DNA of 39,495 bases, taken from NCBI GenBank assembly GCA_051453625.1, contig JBOZIK010000001.1:130467109-130506603 (forward strand). The letters are read 5' to 3'. Of the stretch, positions 9,875-20,690 are shown one piece after another. Numbering within the stretch: the stretch's first letter is position 1; every line of letters begins with the position of its first letter. Source of the DNA: Welwitschia mirabilis (Eukaryota; Gnetophyta; Gnetopsida; Welwitschiales). The notes under the pieces are model-generated. The model was not told the origin of the DNA and made no database searches. It was given only the letters and a program-made list of their open reading frames with translations. The translations under genes were made by a program, and so were the position numbers.

Positions 9875-10397
9875 NNNNNNNNNNNNNNNNNNNNNNNNNN
9901 NNNNNNNNNNNNNNNNNNNNNNNNNNNNNNNNNNNNNNNNNNNNNNNNNNNNNNNNNNNNNNNNNNNNNNNNNNGTGTGGATCAATTTGTCTGTAACAAA
10001 TCCCACTAAATCAGGTCGATAGCTCATTTTCTTTGGGTTGACCAAGTGTGAATCGGTTTTTCTATAACATATCCTGCTAAATCGAGTCGACCGATACAAT
10101 GTGTTAGGTCAACCAAATGTTTCTTGGATCCACCTGTCTCATCTTTATCCTCCTAGGGCCGGCTGAGTTTATTCCTTGGATCGACTGCCGCCTTACTGTT
10201 CACTTTTAAAAAAAAACAATGAGTCAACTGCTCGTATCGATTGGTCGACTGCGTTTGAGGTCGTGCACCACGGATTTTTAAATCCGCCTAGGCCCTTCTT
10301 TCACTTCATTTGTTGTCTTTTGCCTATCACTTTCTTTAACTTTTCTTGGTCCACTCCTCTGTTTTCCCGCTTTTTCCTTGTTCAAATCTTATCTCAA

Positions 10398-11375
10398 ATG
10401 GCCTCCCAGCAAACCAGAGAAGGATCCAAGAAGTGGAAGAAGGAAGCTACTTCCAAACCACCCAACTACATCTTTTCAAAAATGAGTACGGAAGCCATTA
10501 ACAACTACAAGTAAGAATTTTGAGACGAGCCCCATTGCTATGGAAAGGACCTATGAGCCTGTCTAGTTTCTCAACCTTTAGGAGGTCCAGATTCTTCTCG
10601 AAGAAGTAAACTGGGGTTACTTCTTGTGTGTCATAGGCACATATTACCCCTTGGTTACTTGTCTCTTTTACGCAAATACCAAATTTGATGCTGCTCATTT
10701 TACACTTATTACTTTTGTCTTTGGCCAAGAAATTCAAGTCACTACAGACTTAATTGCTTCCATCACTAGGTTACCTCGGGGCAACCTCGGTAAATACTGG
10801 CCCCTGGCAGAGTCTTTTGAAGAAAAGGACTCTGCACCTCAACACATTTGTGGTACCTTCGTCACCTAGAAGAAGACTATCAAGGCTTCACATCTCCTTC
10901 CCAGGTTTCGTCTTCTTCATCTCATCTTGTCATATAATTTTCTTCCTATTGCAAGTCACCGTGATGAACTCTCAAACTATAAAGTGTTTATCCTCTACTC
11001 TCTGGACCGAAGACGTGACATAGATGCTCTAGGCATAATGCTTCGCCATATGGTCCATCGGCTTCAGCCTCACAAGCGGCTTTCCCGCCTCAACATTTTG
11101 ACATTCCTCATCCTTCTTTGCAGGAGGTTCTCAAGCCCATGGGACCTATCGACCATGCCACTCTTTCTCAGATGCATCTTTTTAAGGAACCTTCTCCACC
11201 TTCCAGGCCTAAGGTCAAGGCCTCTCATACACCAAAGATTCTTCACTTACAACACCGCTTGGACTCCCACACCAGGTACATCAAGGCAGCTCTCATTGCT
11301 AGTAGCACTCCAGTGGTAGACACTTCTCAGAGTGAGGTTGCCCCTTCTTCTGAGAAGTCCTCTGAATCAGACTAA
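10398..11375 (+). pseudogene. Post-pol additional ORF of the Copia element, copy 2
   Basis: The start at 10398 reads MASQQTREGSKKWKKEATSK, without the early stop of copy 1, then SKMSTEAINNYK and a stop. The conserved block follows in another frame at 10624-10869: CVIGTYYPLVTCLFYANTKF, LITFVFGQEIQVTTDLIASI, TRLPRGNLGKYWPL. The C-terminal part is complete only in this copy: EVLKPMGPIDHATLSQMHLF, then a Ser-rich end SSEKSSESD and stop at 11373-11375. Function is unknown. It is the second unit of a duplication of more than 1 kb covering 8.6-9.69 kb and 9.98-11.1 kb. Confidence 0.7.
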
Positions 11376-11735
11376 TTTTCTCTGGATGTTCTTTGTTCTC
11401 CCTGTCCTTGATTTCGTAAAAAGGAGGAGAATTCCATATTTTGACTTTCGTACCATCCGTTATATTTTGCATGGTGTATATTGAAAAATCTTTTCTAATG
11501 GTCAGACAAACCCATATCTATACACTCATATGTAACAAAATTCAAATGGTTTTGATAATACAAAATGTTTCTGCTTATGAAAATCTCGAATGTCTTGATA
11601 TAGTTATGTCCCTTTAATACAAGTAAAACTCGTTTCATATATTTCAATTTTTACTAATTATAAGATTAAGGAGGAGCATTTATAATGAATATATTATGCC
11701 CAGTTTTTATTTGTTGTTTTGCCTCAATCAATGAC
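11376..11735 (+). other. Non-coding spacer before the 3' LTR
   Basis: AT-rich with no coding frame. It contains two purine-rich tracts, AAAAAGGAGGAGAA near 11419 and AAGGAGGAGC near 11668, which resemble polypurine tracts but do not adjoin the LTR. Confidence 0.6.
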
Positions 11736-11747
11736 GAAAGGGGAGCT
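11736..11747 (+). other. Polypurine tract of the Copia element
   Basis: GAAAGGGGAG, then CT, directly precedes the TGTTG start of the 3' LTR. This is the expected plus-strand priming site. Confidence 0.85.
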
Positions 11748-12854
11748 TGTTGAAAGTTGGTTGTCATTGATCAATAACGAGTTTTGGAGTGTGTGGAGAT
11801 AATATATTTTATAGAGATTTTCCAGAACGGGGGACCACATCAACCATCAAGGTGACCGAACTGTCACCTGCATGAAACCTGCATCAAATACAGGCGACCG
11901 TGTTTTTACATCAGGGCAACCAGACTGTTACCAAGATGAAAACTACTTCAAGTACGGGCAACCGTGTCTTCCAAGAGGGGGACCATCTGTCATCAAGATA
12001 AAAACTAAATCAAGAGCAGGTGACAAGCCCATTACATTCAGGGCGACCGGACAGAACTTGAAAGATCCAACTCGTTACAGAAAGGGTGATCGAAGATATT
12101 CATTAGGGCGACCGCATGTAACTTGAAGTATAAAAGTCCATCTAAAAGAGGGCTACCGACACTGATCATAAGGACGACCCAACTGTAAAACCGAACTAGC
12201 CAAAGGCCACCCACCACTATTGTAAGGGGACCGAATACATGAGGGTGACCGAACAATATGTGAGGTTGACCTAACGTATCTCGTTTATAACCGTTGCAAT
12301 TCCACGCTTTTCAAAAAGGTGGATCTAGGAATCAACGATCCACACTAAAACCTATGAACAGCTATTTCTCTTCTATTCTATTTAAACACATCCTTCACTA
12401 GATTGAAGAGTTGGTGATCATGGTAAACAGACAAAACTAGAATATTGTTATATGCACTATTATGCATTGTACCTGGTTCACTTTTTGATCTGCAATCTTC
12501 TGGATGTTCCTCTTTCTAATCAAGCTTTTCAGAGCTAACATTGCGTTTGTACTTGCGGATAACAACTGTGCATTTGTGCACTTTGCTTCAGTCCATTCGT
12601 CTCCTGTGGTTGTGGATGAACCCTAAAATCCACTGGTAATTGTATAGATTATTGGTGAGCCTGAAAACCATTGATTGAAGTTCATTTAAGCCAGCTAGAG
12701 ATTCATTGTCTAAGAGTTGAAGGGTGGTCACTCTCCACCATTAAACAATCTTTGATTTTGTTGTGGAGTATTCTCATTTTTATTTACAGGGCTACTAGTA
12801 CATTTTATTTTATTACAACCTATTCACCCGTCTCTAGGGTTGATCCGTCTTTCA
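11748..12854 (+). repeat. 3' LTR of the Copia element
   Basis: It aligns end to end with 1907-2995, keeps the CGACC motif array (11850-12270) and the TATA-like box at 12379-12386, and ends CTTTCA followed by the GTTTA target duplication. Many motif copies differ from their 5' LTR partner by C to T or G to A changes. Confidence 0.93.
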
Positions 12855-12859
12855 GTTTA
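12855..12859. repeat. Target-site duplication, right (GTTTA)
   Basis: Exact copy of 1902-1906. It fixes the right end of the Copia element. Confidence 0.9.
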
Positions 12860-12890
12860 TAGTTCCAAACCCCCAAAACAAAAACTAGAT

Positions 12891-12990
12891 NNNNNNNNNN
12901 NNNNNNNNNNNNNNNNNNNNNNNNNNNNNNNNNNNNNNNNNNNNNNNNNNNNNNNNNNNNNNNNNNNNNNNNNNNNNNNNNNNNNNNNNN
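12891..12990. other. Scaffold gap, 100 N
   Basis: ACTAGAT is present on both sides of the N run, so the two contigs may simply overlap or abut; true missing length is unknown. Confidence 0.9.
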
Positions 12991-13200
12991 ACTAGATGAA
13001 GACTGCTAAATACACTTAGACATGTTCACAGAACCATGGATCTCAGTGAAATCAAAAAGCCTAAGCAAAACCAACTATATGACTTTTGACATAGCAATAA
13101 ACAAAACAAAGCAAGAAATAGAATAGCCTCCTTGTCCCTTCAGCCATGTCGATGCAAATATTAATATCTCTAAAACAAATAAAGACAGTTCTGTAAATTT

Positions 13201-13340
13201 AGTAGATTTATTTTCTCTTTCAATTGATTTTGCCTCTGTTAAATTAAAGTCACTAACTAAGCTTTTCATTAGTAGATTTATTTTCTCTTTCAATTGATTT
13301 TGCCTCTGTTAAATTAAAGTCACTAACTAAGCTTTTCATT
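13201..13340. repeat. Perfect 70-bp tandem duplication
   Basis: Positions 13201-13270 and 13271-13340 are identical base for base, starting AGTAGATTTATTTTCTC. Absence of any difference means a recent event or an assembly error. It lies in the inferred intron 2 of the host gene. Confidence 0.95.
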
Positions 13341-14017
13341 AGTTTGCAGGTTTTGGATTAGTAGTAACAGATGTGTCCTTCTTTACATTAGGACATGGGG
13401 TCATATCTCACCGTGGGAAAACTGAGCCTACACGGAAAATATGCTTCCAGATTATCATTTCCTTAAAAATGACTGTTCATAAACAAGACAATAAAAGGGA
13501 TGTTCAAATAACATTTCTGTAAAGCCATTCTTTATTAGTAGAAAAATAATTTAACCATCCACAAATCAAGTCGTAAAGATGTGAAACCCCAAATAAAAGA
13601 TCTTGAAATGAACAAAATTCAGTTTGCCATGAACTAAAACACCAGAAAAAAAAAAGCGGGGTAGGGGGCAGGGGGGTTGCTTGAGTGGTTCCACAAGATA
13701 TTGAAATACTTGTGACCAATACCTCAGAGGCAAATTTTTTCTCTCAAACAATTAACATCTTTCTAACATACTAAGCATTTATTGTTGAGTGGAGATAAAT
13801 GACTAAAATTTTTATTAATTCCATTCTCTATTTAAACCCACATCTGAAGCCTTTACATTAACTGTATGGCATCCTTGTTATAGCCATAAGCCTTGAAAAT
13901 ATATATTTGTATACAACATTTTATCACAAACATGTTCCATGATCTGATCTTAGCTTTGAGGTAATCACAAAAGTGGAAAATAAAAGGGATAATTTGAAAA
14001 TTGAAATAAAACTGGAC

Positions 14018-16279
14018 CTTCACTTCCTCATAAAGCTTTTTTTCCCATGCATAAAGTCTTTGTAATGTTGTCGAATGGCTGCCAGACATCATACCAGAAT
14101 CTTCAGTAAAGATGCCATTGATCTCATTGCTGTGTCTTTGCGGGCTAGAGAAAGAGCTAGACTTGGATAATGATGATGGTGAACAAATGGAGCGATGCCA
14201 AGTAATAGCATGAAGAACCTTTGCAGATTGTTCTGTGTTGACAAAAAGAAACCAAAAAAACACATTAGAGAAAAATCCCATTTCAAGCATAACGAACAAA
14301 ACACCCACAAGAATAGTAATACAGTTATTTACAAATGAAAAAAACACACACACACATTTGCATACAGGTGTGATAGCAAATCGGGAAATTACTTTAACTG
14401 CACTTGTTAGAACAAATTAAATATTAATGTGCCAACATTTTCAGAGGACAGAAGACTATTCTAATGAGCCAAAAACAAGCTTATCGGGTTTTAGCATGGT
14501 CAAGTACTGCTATCTTAATTAAAGCATACAGGATTGCTAATTGGTTTAGTTTGGATAATTAACATTAATGGATTACAACCAAAATGCAAAGTCCCTGAAT
14601 AATTTGCAAATTAATTGAATGCTTCTGCTACAAAATAACATCTTGTTTAGAGCGCTAAATGCAATTCAACCTAGAATGCACCATGTAAATTTCAATAACA
14701 TCTAGAGATTAAAGGTCAAAGCAAACTTTCAAGATATAAAGAGTTTGGGATTAGATGATACAACTGAAATGCATGTCGATCTAACCAGCTGTAGTTCAAT
14801 CTGACAGTGGGTTCCATGTCTGACATGCAAACGAATTTGAATACGCATTATGGATATAGGCAGGTACCTCAATTTTACGCTTAATCAATCTCGTCACTTT
14901 CCATTGTATAGCGATGTTACACTTGTACAGTAACTGCCCTCCTAATCACTAACAATCTTTGCTATAGTTTCCTAAGTAGATAAAATGAGCTGTTGTGTGA
15001 CGGAAATAAAGCAGTATTTTAAGAGAAATGGAATGCAGAGAGTACCCTTGATTTCACTAAAGCCTGTATGAAAATGAGCCTTATTTGCCTCAAGCATCTT
15101 CAACAATTCCTTCCCGGAAACATAAGCCCTTGTAAACTGATCTTCGATGTCTTTCATCACATCGATCAGATTCCTTGTCCTTCTTGAATCAACAACAGCA
15201 AGATCCTTCTTCTCAGAAACTTCATTGCTTAAAGCATCTACTACTTCCACTGCTTGCTCATTGCCCCCTTCAGGAGACGCATGTCCTTCCATTATAGGCA
15301 TATTTTCTTCCTCAACTGTTTCATTTGAATCACCATTTTCTTCAACACAAGAGGAAGCGGGCACTTGGTCATTAATTTGGCTAGACTTCTCCTCTGCAGA
15401 ATCAACAGTCTTTACTGTCTCTTCCTCAAACTGGACCTTCTTTTCTTCTATTACAACTCCATCTTCTTCAAGATCGGGTATGCCTTCTTCTTCTTTAACC
15501 TGTTTCAAGTGCTCTTCTGAGCTCTGACTGGTTCTTGAATTCCCTTNNNNNNNNNNNNNNNNNNNNNNNNNNNNNNNNGGGTCCAAGAAGGCCCAAGCAA
15601 AGTTCCTGGGCGGCGGGGGCGGAGGGGGAGGGTCACTTGGGTCCCTGGAAATGGATCCAGAGGAGCCTAATGGTGCTATCGGAGGTTGAAAAAAGTCAGT
15701 TGCAGCATAATGTGAATGAACATATGAGTTCATTTTTAGGGTTTCTGGGGATTGGTGGTTTTCCTCTACCAACGTGGATGGATTTCCCTTTGATCTCAGG
15801 TAATGGGGGGTCTCAAAAGATGGGTCAGGTGAGCCACTGTCATCGTCGTTGTCACAGCAATTGTCATTGGAATTGTCACAGAAAGGAGAGGCCGAGCACG
15901 AAGATGAAGACGGGGAGTTTTCCGCCGGCGAGGAGGTTCTAGGTGTAGAGGATGTATTTGGAGCCGCTGAACCAGACTGATCAGGCATATCACATTTCTC
16001 AGGTAAGGGTTGCACAGGCTCATCTGGGACCATTTCTGTGGTGGGTAGAGTCAGTACAGAAGCAGTCTCCTCTTTCAGTTGGTTATCACCCAATGTTATG
16101 TTCTTCATCTCTGCAAAGAGTCGTAGGGCACATCCAATGTTTCTGAGAGAAAGAATGTAGGAGACGTGGGCTTCTGCAAGAGCATGCCTGTTTTCCATTG
16201 CCTGCTTTATCAGCTTCTTTCTCTCCTTGCACAGCATCACCACTTCTTCGTTGTCCAGTCTTGAGGTAGAACAACCCAT
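14018..16279 (-). CDS. DUF630/DUF632 (NRG2/bZIP-like) protein, 5' exons, incomplete at C-terminus
   Basis: Two exons are supported: 16279-15046 and 14232-14018, with intron 1 at 15045-14233 (GT...AG). Exon 1 ends in phase 1 and joins exon 2 in frame (SEIK|EQSAKVL), giving 483 residues. I chose the start MGCSTSRLDNEE because MGC is the N-myristoylation/palmitoylation signal of this family; an upstream in-frame ATG at 16321 adds 14 unrelated residues. Residues 1-59 are DUF630 (CKERKKLIKQAMENRHALAE, YILSLRNIG). Residues 60-215 are Ser/Asp-rich. Eight prolines at 217-224 precede NFAWAFLD. Residues 255-360 are Glu-rich. DUF632 begins about 366 (RRTRNLIDVMKDIEDQF) and includes ITWHRS and SGSHSTTLQRLYAWEKKLYE. 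The gap 15547-15578 hides about 12 residues. Arabidopsis relatives include NRG2, a nitrate-signalling regulator; which member this is cannot be said. Relatives are usually several hundred residues longer, so the DUF632 end is missing from the visible exons. Confidence 0.92.
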
Positions 16280-17700
16280 CGTCAAACAAAGACCAGAATG
16301 GCAGAGCTGTGTTTTCTTCAAATATGTTAAAACTCGAAGGAAGACAAATCCTTAATCTCGAAACATGATTAGGAACATCGTTATAGAACAAGCAGAACCA
16401 CCGTCATCTACATTTCAATCAAGAACCAAGAAGTTGCTCCATCGCATGGCCTCAGTGGCTTCAAGACAGCCTAAACATGATGAAAAAAATATCAAAAACT
16501 AAACCAACACTGAACCAGTAAGCGAAATTGCTCTCCCGCCAAGCATAGTGAGGAATTTCGTCAATGGTTTCAGAGCTAAGTAACCCTCAATGTCTCAAAC
16601 ACCTTGCCTTTTTTTTTTTTTTTTTCTCCCAGTACTTTCAGATGATATTGCAGTATTTGCAACGGCTGTTGCGGAATGTTCTTCCCGCAGAGTTCAGTTA
16701 ACTCTAGTCAACGAGGGGAGTAACTAAGCACCTAGAGCAGCCCAACAGTCAGTCTGAACGATAAAATATTCATAAGGTACCATGGCACCTTGAGCAAAGT
16801 GCAGTCTGATGGGAGATTTCAATCATAAGGCTAAGACAGAATCTCAATATCTCATATCCTCATAGCTAAGGTTCCATCCCTATTCTCTGCTGAGCTGGAG
16901 CGTTTCAGTATCAAAGTGAATCCAACCCTAAAACCCTAGCATCAATCTGCGTCATTTGACACAAAAAAGCGTGTTTCCCGGCTGCCCACATGGGCAGACA
17001 GCCCTGTTTTAAGCCTCAATTTTCTAATGCTTTATGTTACAGACGCCCAAATTGCAGAATGCTGAGTGCTAAAGAAATTCTCCCGTAATAATGGTGTCCG
17101 TCAATTGACGGAAACCCAACAAACCCAACAAGTTTGTGTGAAAAGAGAAGCCTCGACTGATTATAGCCACGAAATCTGTGGATTCCATGGGTTCTTGAAC
17201 CGATTCCATTGATCAAAAATTGCATTCCTTGGTTCATTTGTTCTTCCATTGACCTTTTTGTTTTCGCCACTCTCGTTCTGTAAGCCTCCCTCCCTCGATT
17301 CTCCGTCAAACGACGGACTTCTGGGAGAACTGGAAAGCTGAAGAACAGATACTGGTTCTGCAACATGTCAGTACAATCCTCTGTGAGGCGACCCACGTAG
17401 CCGTTTAACAGCGCAAGAGTCAAAATTTAAAAAGGATAGAACATTTCTGATGTCTGTCAGGCTGACGGAACTAACTGACGTCAAATGACGGAGAACAAGA
17501 GTTAGGGAATTTAGGCGGCAGAGGGTATGTATTCCAAGTTAATCGCCATAAATTACCGGAAAAGGTCAACAAGTCAAGGCTTCAATCGTATTTACTAAAC
17601 CCTACCCACGTGTCGCACCAAAGAAAAATATTAAAAAATAATAGACAAATATTTTACGTTCTTCAAAACTTTATTGAACGTTTTTTGTTTAATTCTTTGT
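16280..17700 (-). promoter_or_regulatory. 5' region and candidate promoter of the DUF630/632 gene
   Basis: Upstream of the start codon (rightwards) lie a T17 run at 16609-16625, telo-box type AAACCCTA at about 16931 and 17597, a cluster of TGACG motifs at 17463, 17476 and 17486 including the palindrome TGACGTCA at 17476-17483, and CACGTGTC (G-box/ABRE core) at 17607-17614. A TTTAAA on both strands near 17425-17431 could be the TATA element. A 128-codon minus-strand open frame at 17037-17423 matches nothing I recognise and may be leader sequence. Motif identity is visible; any regulatory role is inferred. Confidence 0.45.
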
Positions 17701-20690
17701 TGAAGATTAGTACGTTATGTATGCAAAAGAGGATATTAGTATGCAGGGAATGTTTTCAAGTAATTAATTTGTTTACATCTCGGCCTTTCTTCCCTTGCGA
17801 GCATGTGCTTGCTTTGTCTTGTGCATAGATCATAGTGCAAGAGAAATAGATTTAGAATTAGACAATAATGTTGTCCTAAGGTAACATCAAATCATAAAAA
17901 TATCTCCATTGTAAGCTTATTTGTCAAAGATTTTTATTCATATTTTTAGGGTATGAGTATTGTGACTGATGTTTTCTAAGTAGGTTATTCTTTTACATTG
18001 AGGTCTTTCCTTCCTTTAAAAATATTTGTGTTTGTCATATTTGTGTTTGTCATATCATATGAATGAAGTGCATTGCCAAGTAATAGGTTTGGAATCTGAT
18101 ACATAATGTTAAAATAACAAGAAATTTATGAAGTTTTCTATACTTGAATCTTTCATGGTGTAAAAACATTCAAAATGGTTCTTATAGGTTTAGGTACTAT
18201 TTGGAATTAAATTTCTCAGATACATTATGCTAATGTTAAATCTTAAACTCATTTTCATTCCTACCTAATAACCAAATGCATCAGTACTAAAACAAATTAA
18301 TAGCACTTGGAATACTGACAATCCAACATTCTATTAAGATAAATTAGTTCAAGCAATGTAATAATTGTACAATTATAAATGCCAAAAACAACAATTTATG
18401 GGTGAGTAATTGAAATAGCAAACATCTAGAATAGACTTTAGAATTTTCCTCAAAATGTTCTTAAAAATTTTTCTTATAACTCTTGAATTACTACCTAAAA
18501 ATCTTCTTTGACTTTCTTTCTTTTGCTAGAGAATTCTTATTAATTTTTTTTTATCTTTGAGTGTATTCAATTCATTGGGATGTGGACATATAATATGCTT
18601 ATTTGACAAGCACGTTTCTTATCCTCAATAAAGTATGATCTTAAGTTGTTTTTACCATATTAGAATTTACATTACAATAACATAAAATTATAAGCTTTAC
18701 AATGCCCACATCCCATTGTAGGATTCCATCACAAATTTGATGACCTTGAATAAACATGCATTCTATCAAACTGGGACTTCAATGAAATAATTTAAACATT
18801 CTCTTGATCAACTCTAATAAGCAGCTTCTTCTACTAGTGCATAATATGGATAAGAGCAATTTTTATCCCATGAAAATTGCTTATATAGTAATGAGAAGTA
18901 AACAAAATATTGTCCTAATAATTAAAACAATTTCTAAGATTATCAAAAGCAACAATAGATTCACCCTCATTAAACTTAGATTCATAATGAACTTTGAATT
19001 TTGATTTTTAGGATTAGAAATAAGACTTACTACGGGTATGTTATATTATAATAAAATAACAAAAAAATATTAAATTAATTTGCATAAAATGATTATATCA
19101 AGAATGCATACACTTTACAGTCTACACTCGTCCTAGATGCCAACCATTAAGAGAATTGAAATAAAACCATTTTACACTTTGTATTGCTCTTTCTCATATT
19201 ATTATACTATAAAATTGTTAGAAAAAGCATAATTTACTCTGTCTTTTTTAATGCTTTCATTAGAAGCATAAACAAAAGAATAATCAATGTATGCATATCT
19301 ATGTTATATCTCGTAAACATTTTAGCTATTAATTCTTTTGTGGTTTTTGTTGTGCTTTTAATGAAGGCATGGAATGTGTAACCTTTATCAATGTTACAAA
19401 AATAGAGTACTAGAAATTTACAGTTATTTTTATATTCTGTTCTAATTCAAGTTAAGGAATCATCTAAGGGTCTTTTATCTCCTTCTTAAATTTTTATATA
19501 TTAACTACTAAAGAACATGTTAGTAATTTGCCACATCTTTCAATGTTATTATAGCCATCATTATTAACATTGTCTACAAAAGTAGTAATGAAAACCATTT
19601 TATGTATCTAAAATTTTGTTCTTTTTCCTAAAACAATTTTCAATGGGAACTACATCTTATTAAAAATGAATGACAGTCACCCCTATTAAATTTGATATAG
19701 TTGGTTCTAATAATTTTTACCAAATTTTATAGGGGTATCATTTTTGAAAAACATGAAGTCTAATCTCTAGGTAGGAAAAAAGATTAATTTATCAAGTTTA
19801 ATTTTTAAGAAATAAGAAATTTAAAGTACAACCTTTAAAAAGATTAAAATTTACATTAAAATGTAAGCTTTTGCTATAAAAATTTTGTTTTAGCTATAGT
19901 CAGAATTCTTTGACTATAAATTTCTTACTGATGATTTCATTTCTTAATTTAATACTTTGAAAATGTTTAACTATTTTGTATTTGTCATGTTTGTCAAGTT
20001 ATTAGTTTTGTCTATAGGAATAATGTATATAAACTAAATTTTTATCACTTTTGAGAAGATATCTCTTTTGATAGTGTTACTTTTTTAAGGTGTGATTATA
20101 GATGATAAGCCTTATTAGATGGTACTATAAATGTTTAAAAAATAAAAACTAGTATCAAACCTCATTATCATTAATATTACAAAATGAAATAATAGAATAT
20201 GTTAAAATAGTGGAGGCAATATAGAAATGAGAAATAAATTAATGTAAAAACATAAAACACATCAATAACTCAACTACCAATTGATGGCAAATTGCAACCA
20301 TCATATTTCAGTCATCCTGTTATCTTCATTCATATGTTCCAACTTCACAATGTCTTAAGTATGAATTCTAGGTGTGACTTGCACTTTTGGCAATTAACTC
20401 CTAAGTTGAAAAGGACCACACATATATTTTCATCAAGTTAAATAAACTAATAGTCTTAGCAAATTTGTTACAATTTTCCATAGATTAACATCTTCCAAAA
20501 AATCAAAAAAAGGACAAAAATTAAACCTAATTAAGGTGCTATGGTAATTTATAATAGAGTTCCATTTAAACATGTAGATGCAAACCGTTTCTTTAGACGA
20601 AGGGCACCTATAAATGCAAAGGAACATATTCGCAAAGTGGACTCATGGTTAAATTCATAGACCATTTTATCATGAATGATGAAAATCATT
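17701..20690. other. AT-rich spacer, nothing recognised
   Basis: No gene, RNA gene or clear repeat is seen. A short duplication of ATTTGTGTTTGTCAT occurs at 18023-18052. Open frames here are short, AT-biased and without family resemblance. Confidence 0.6.

Larger units (their letters stand above)
1907..12854 (+). mobile_element. Full-length degenerate Ty1/Copia LTR retrotransposon (SIRE/Maximus-like)
   Basis: The element is about 10.9 kb with LTRs at 1907-2995 and 11748-12854, a GTTTA duplication on both sides, an initiator-Met primer site after the 5' LTR and a purine tract before the 3' LTR. The domain order is gag, zinc knuckle, protease, integrase, RT, RNase H, which is Copia order with integrase before RT. 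A further sense ORF lies between pol and the 3' LTR. That ORF, the 1.1-kb LTRs and a gag with coiled coil and second knuckle suggest the SIRE/Maximus lineage; this is inference from architecture. Stops and frameshifts occur in every domain and the LTRs are visibly diverged, so it is old and inactive. Three internal duplications and two 100-N gaps complicate it. It is antisense to the host gene to its right and probably sits in that gene's second intron. Confidence 0.95.
12860..14017 (-). other. Proximal part of intron 2 of the DUF630/632 gene
   Basis: The donor GT is at 14017-14016 after exon 2 (AAG|GTCCAG on the minus strand). No acceptor followed by DUF632-like coding sequence is visible between here and the Copia element. 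The stretch holds the 70-bp duplication, a scaffold gap and a C-rich/T-rich tract (minus strand, 13646-13676). The intron must therefore continue to the left, most simply across the Copia insertion. Confidence 0.6.

Noticed and set aside
8970-11375. Envelope gene of the Copia element
   Set aside because: Position is env-like, but no signal peptide, transmembrane segment or envelope motif is visible; the domain resembles a plant-transposon-associated protein instead.
13646-13676. G-rich tract as a quadruplex
   Set aside because: Only three separated G-runs are present (GGGG, GGGGG, GGGGGG), so a standard four-run quadruplex is not clearly possible.
15147-15942. Plus-strand open frames opposite the DUF630/632 exon
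   Set aside because: The minus-strand frame matches a known plant family over its length with correct splice phase; the plus-strand frames are Ser/Phe-rich shadows of Glu/Lys-rich coding sequence.
17037-17423. 128-codon minus-strand open frame as a separate gene
   Set aside because: No recognisable domain. It lies between the DUF630/632 start and its candidate promoter, so leader sequence is more likely.
18804-19381. Short plus-strand open frames at 18804-19004 and 19184-19381
   Set aside because: AT-biased, no family resemblance, no promoter or splice context; expected by chance in such DNA.
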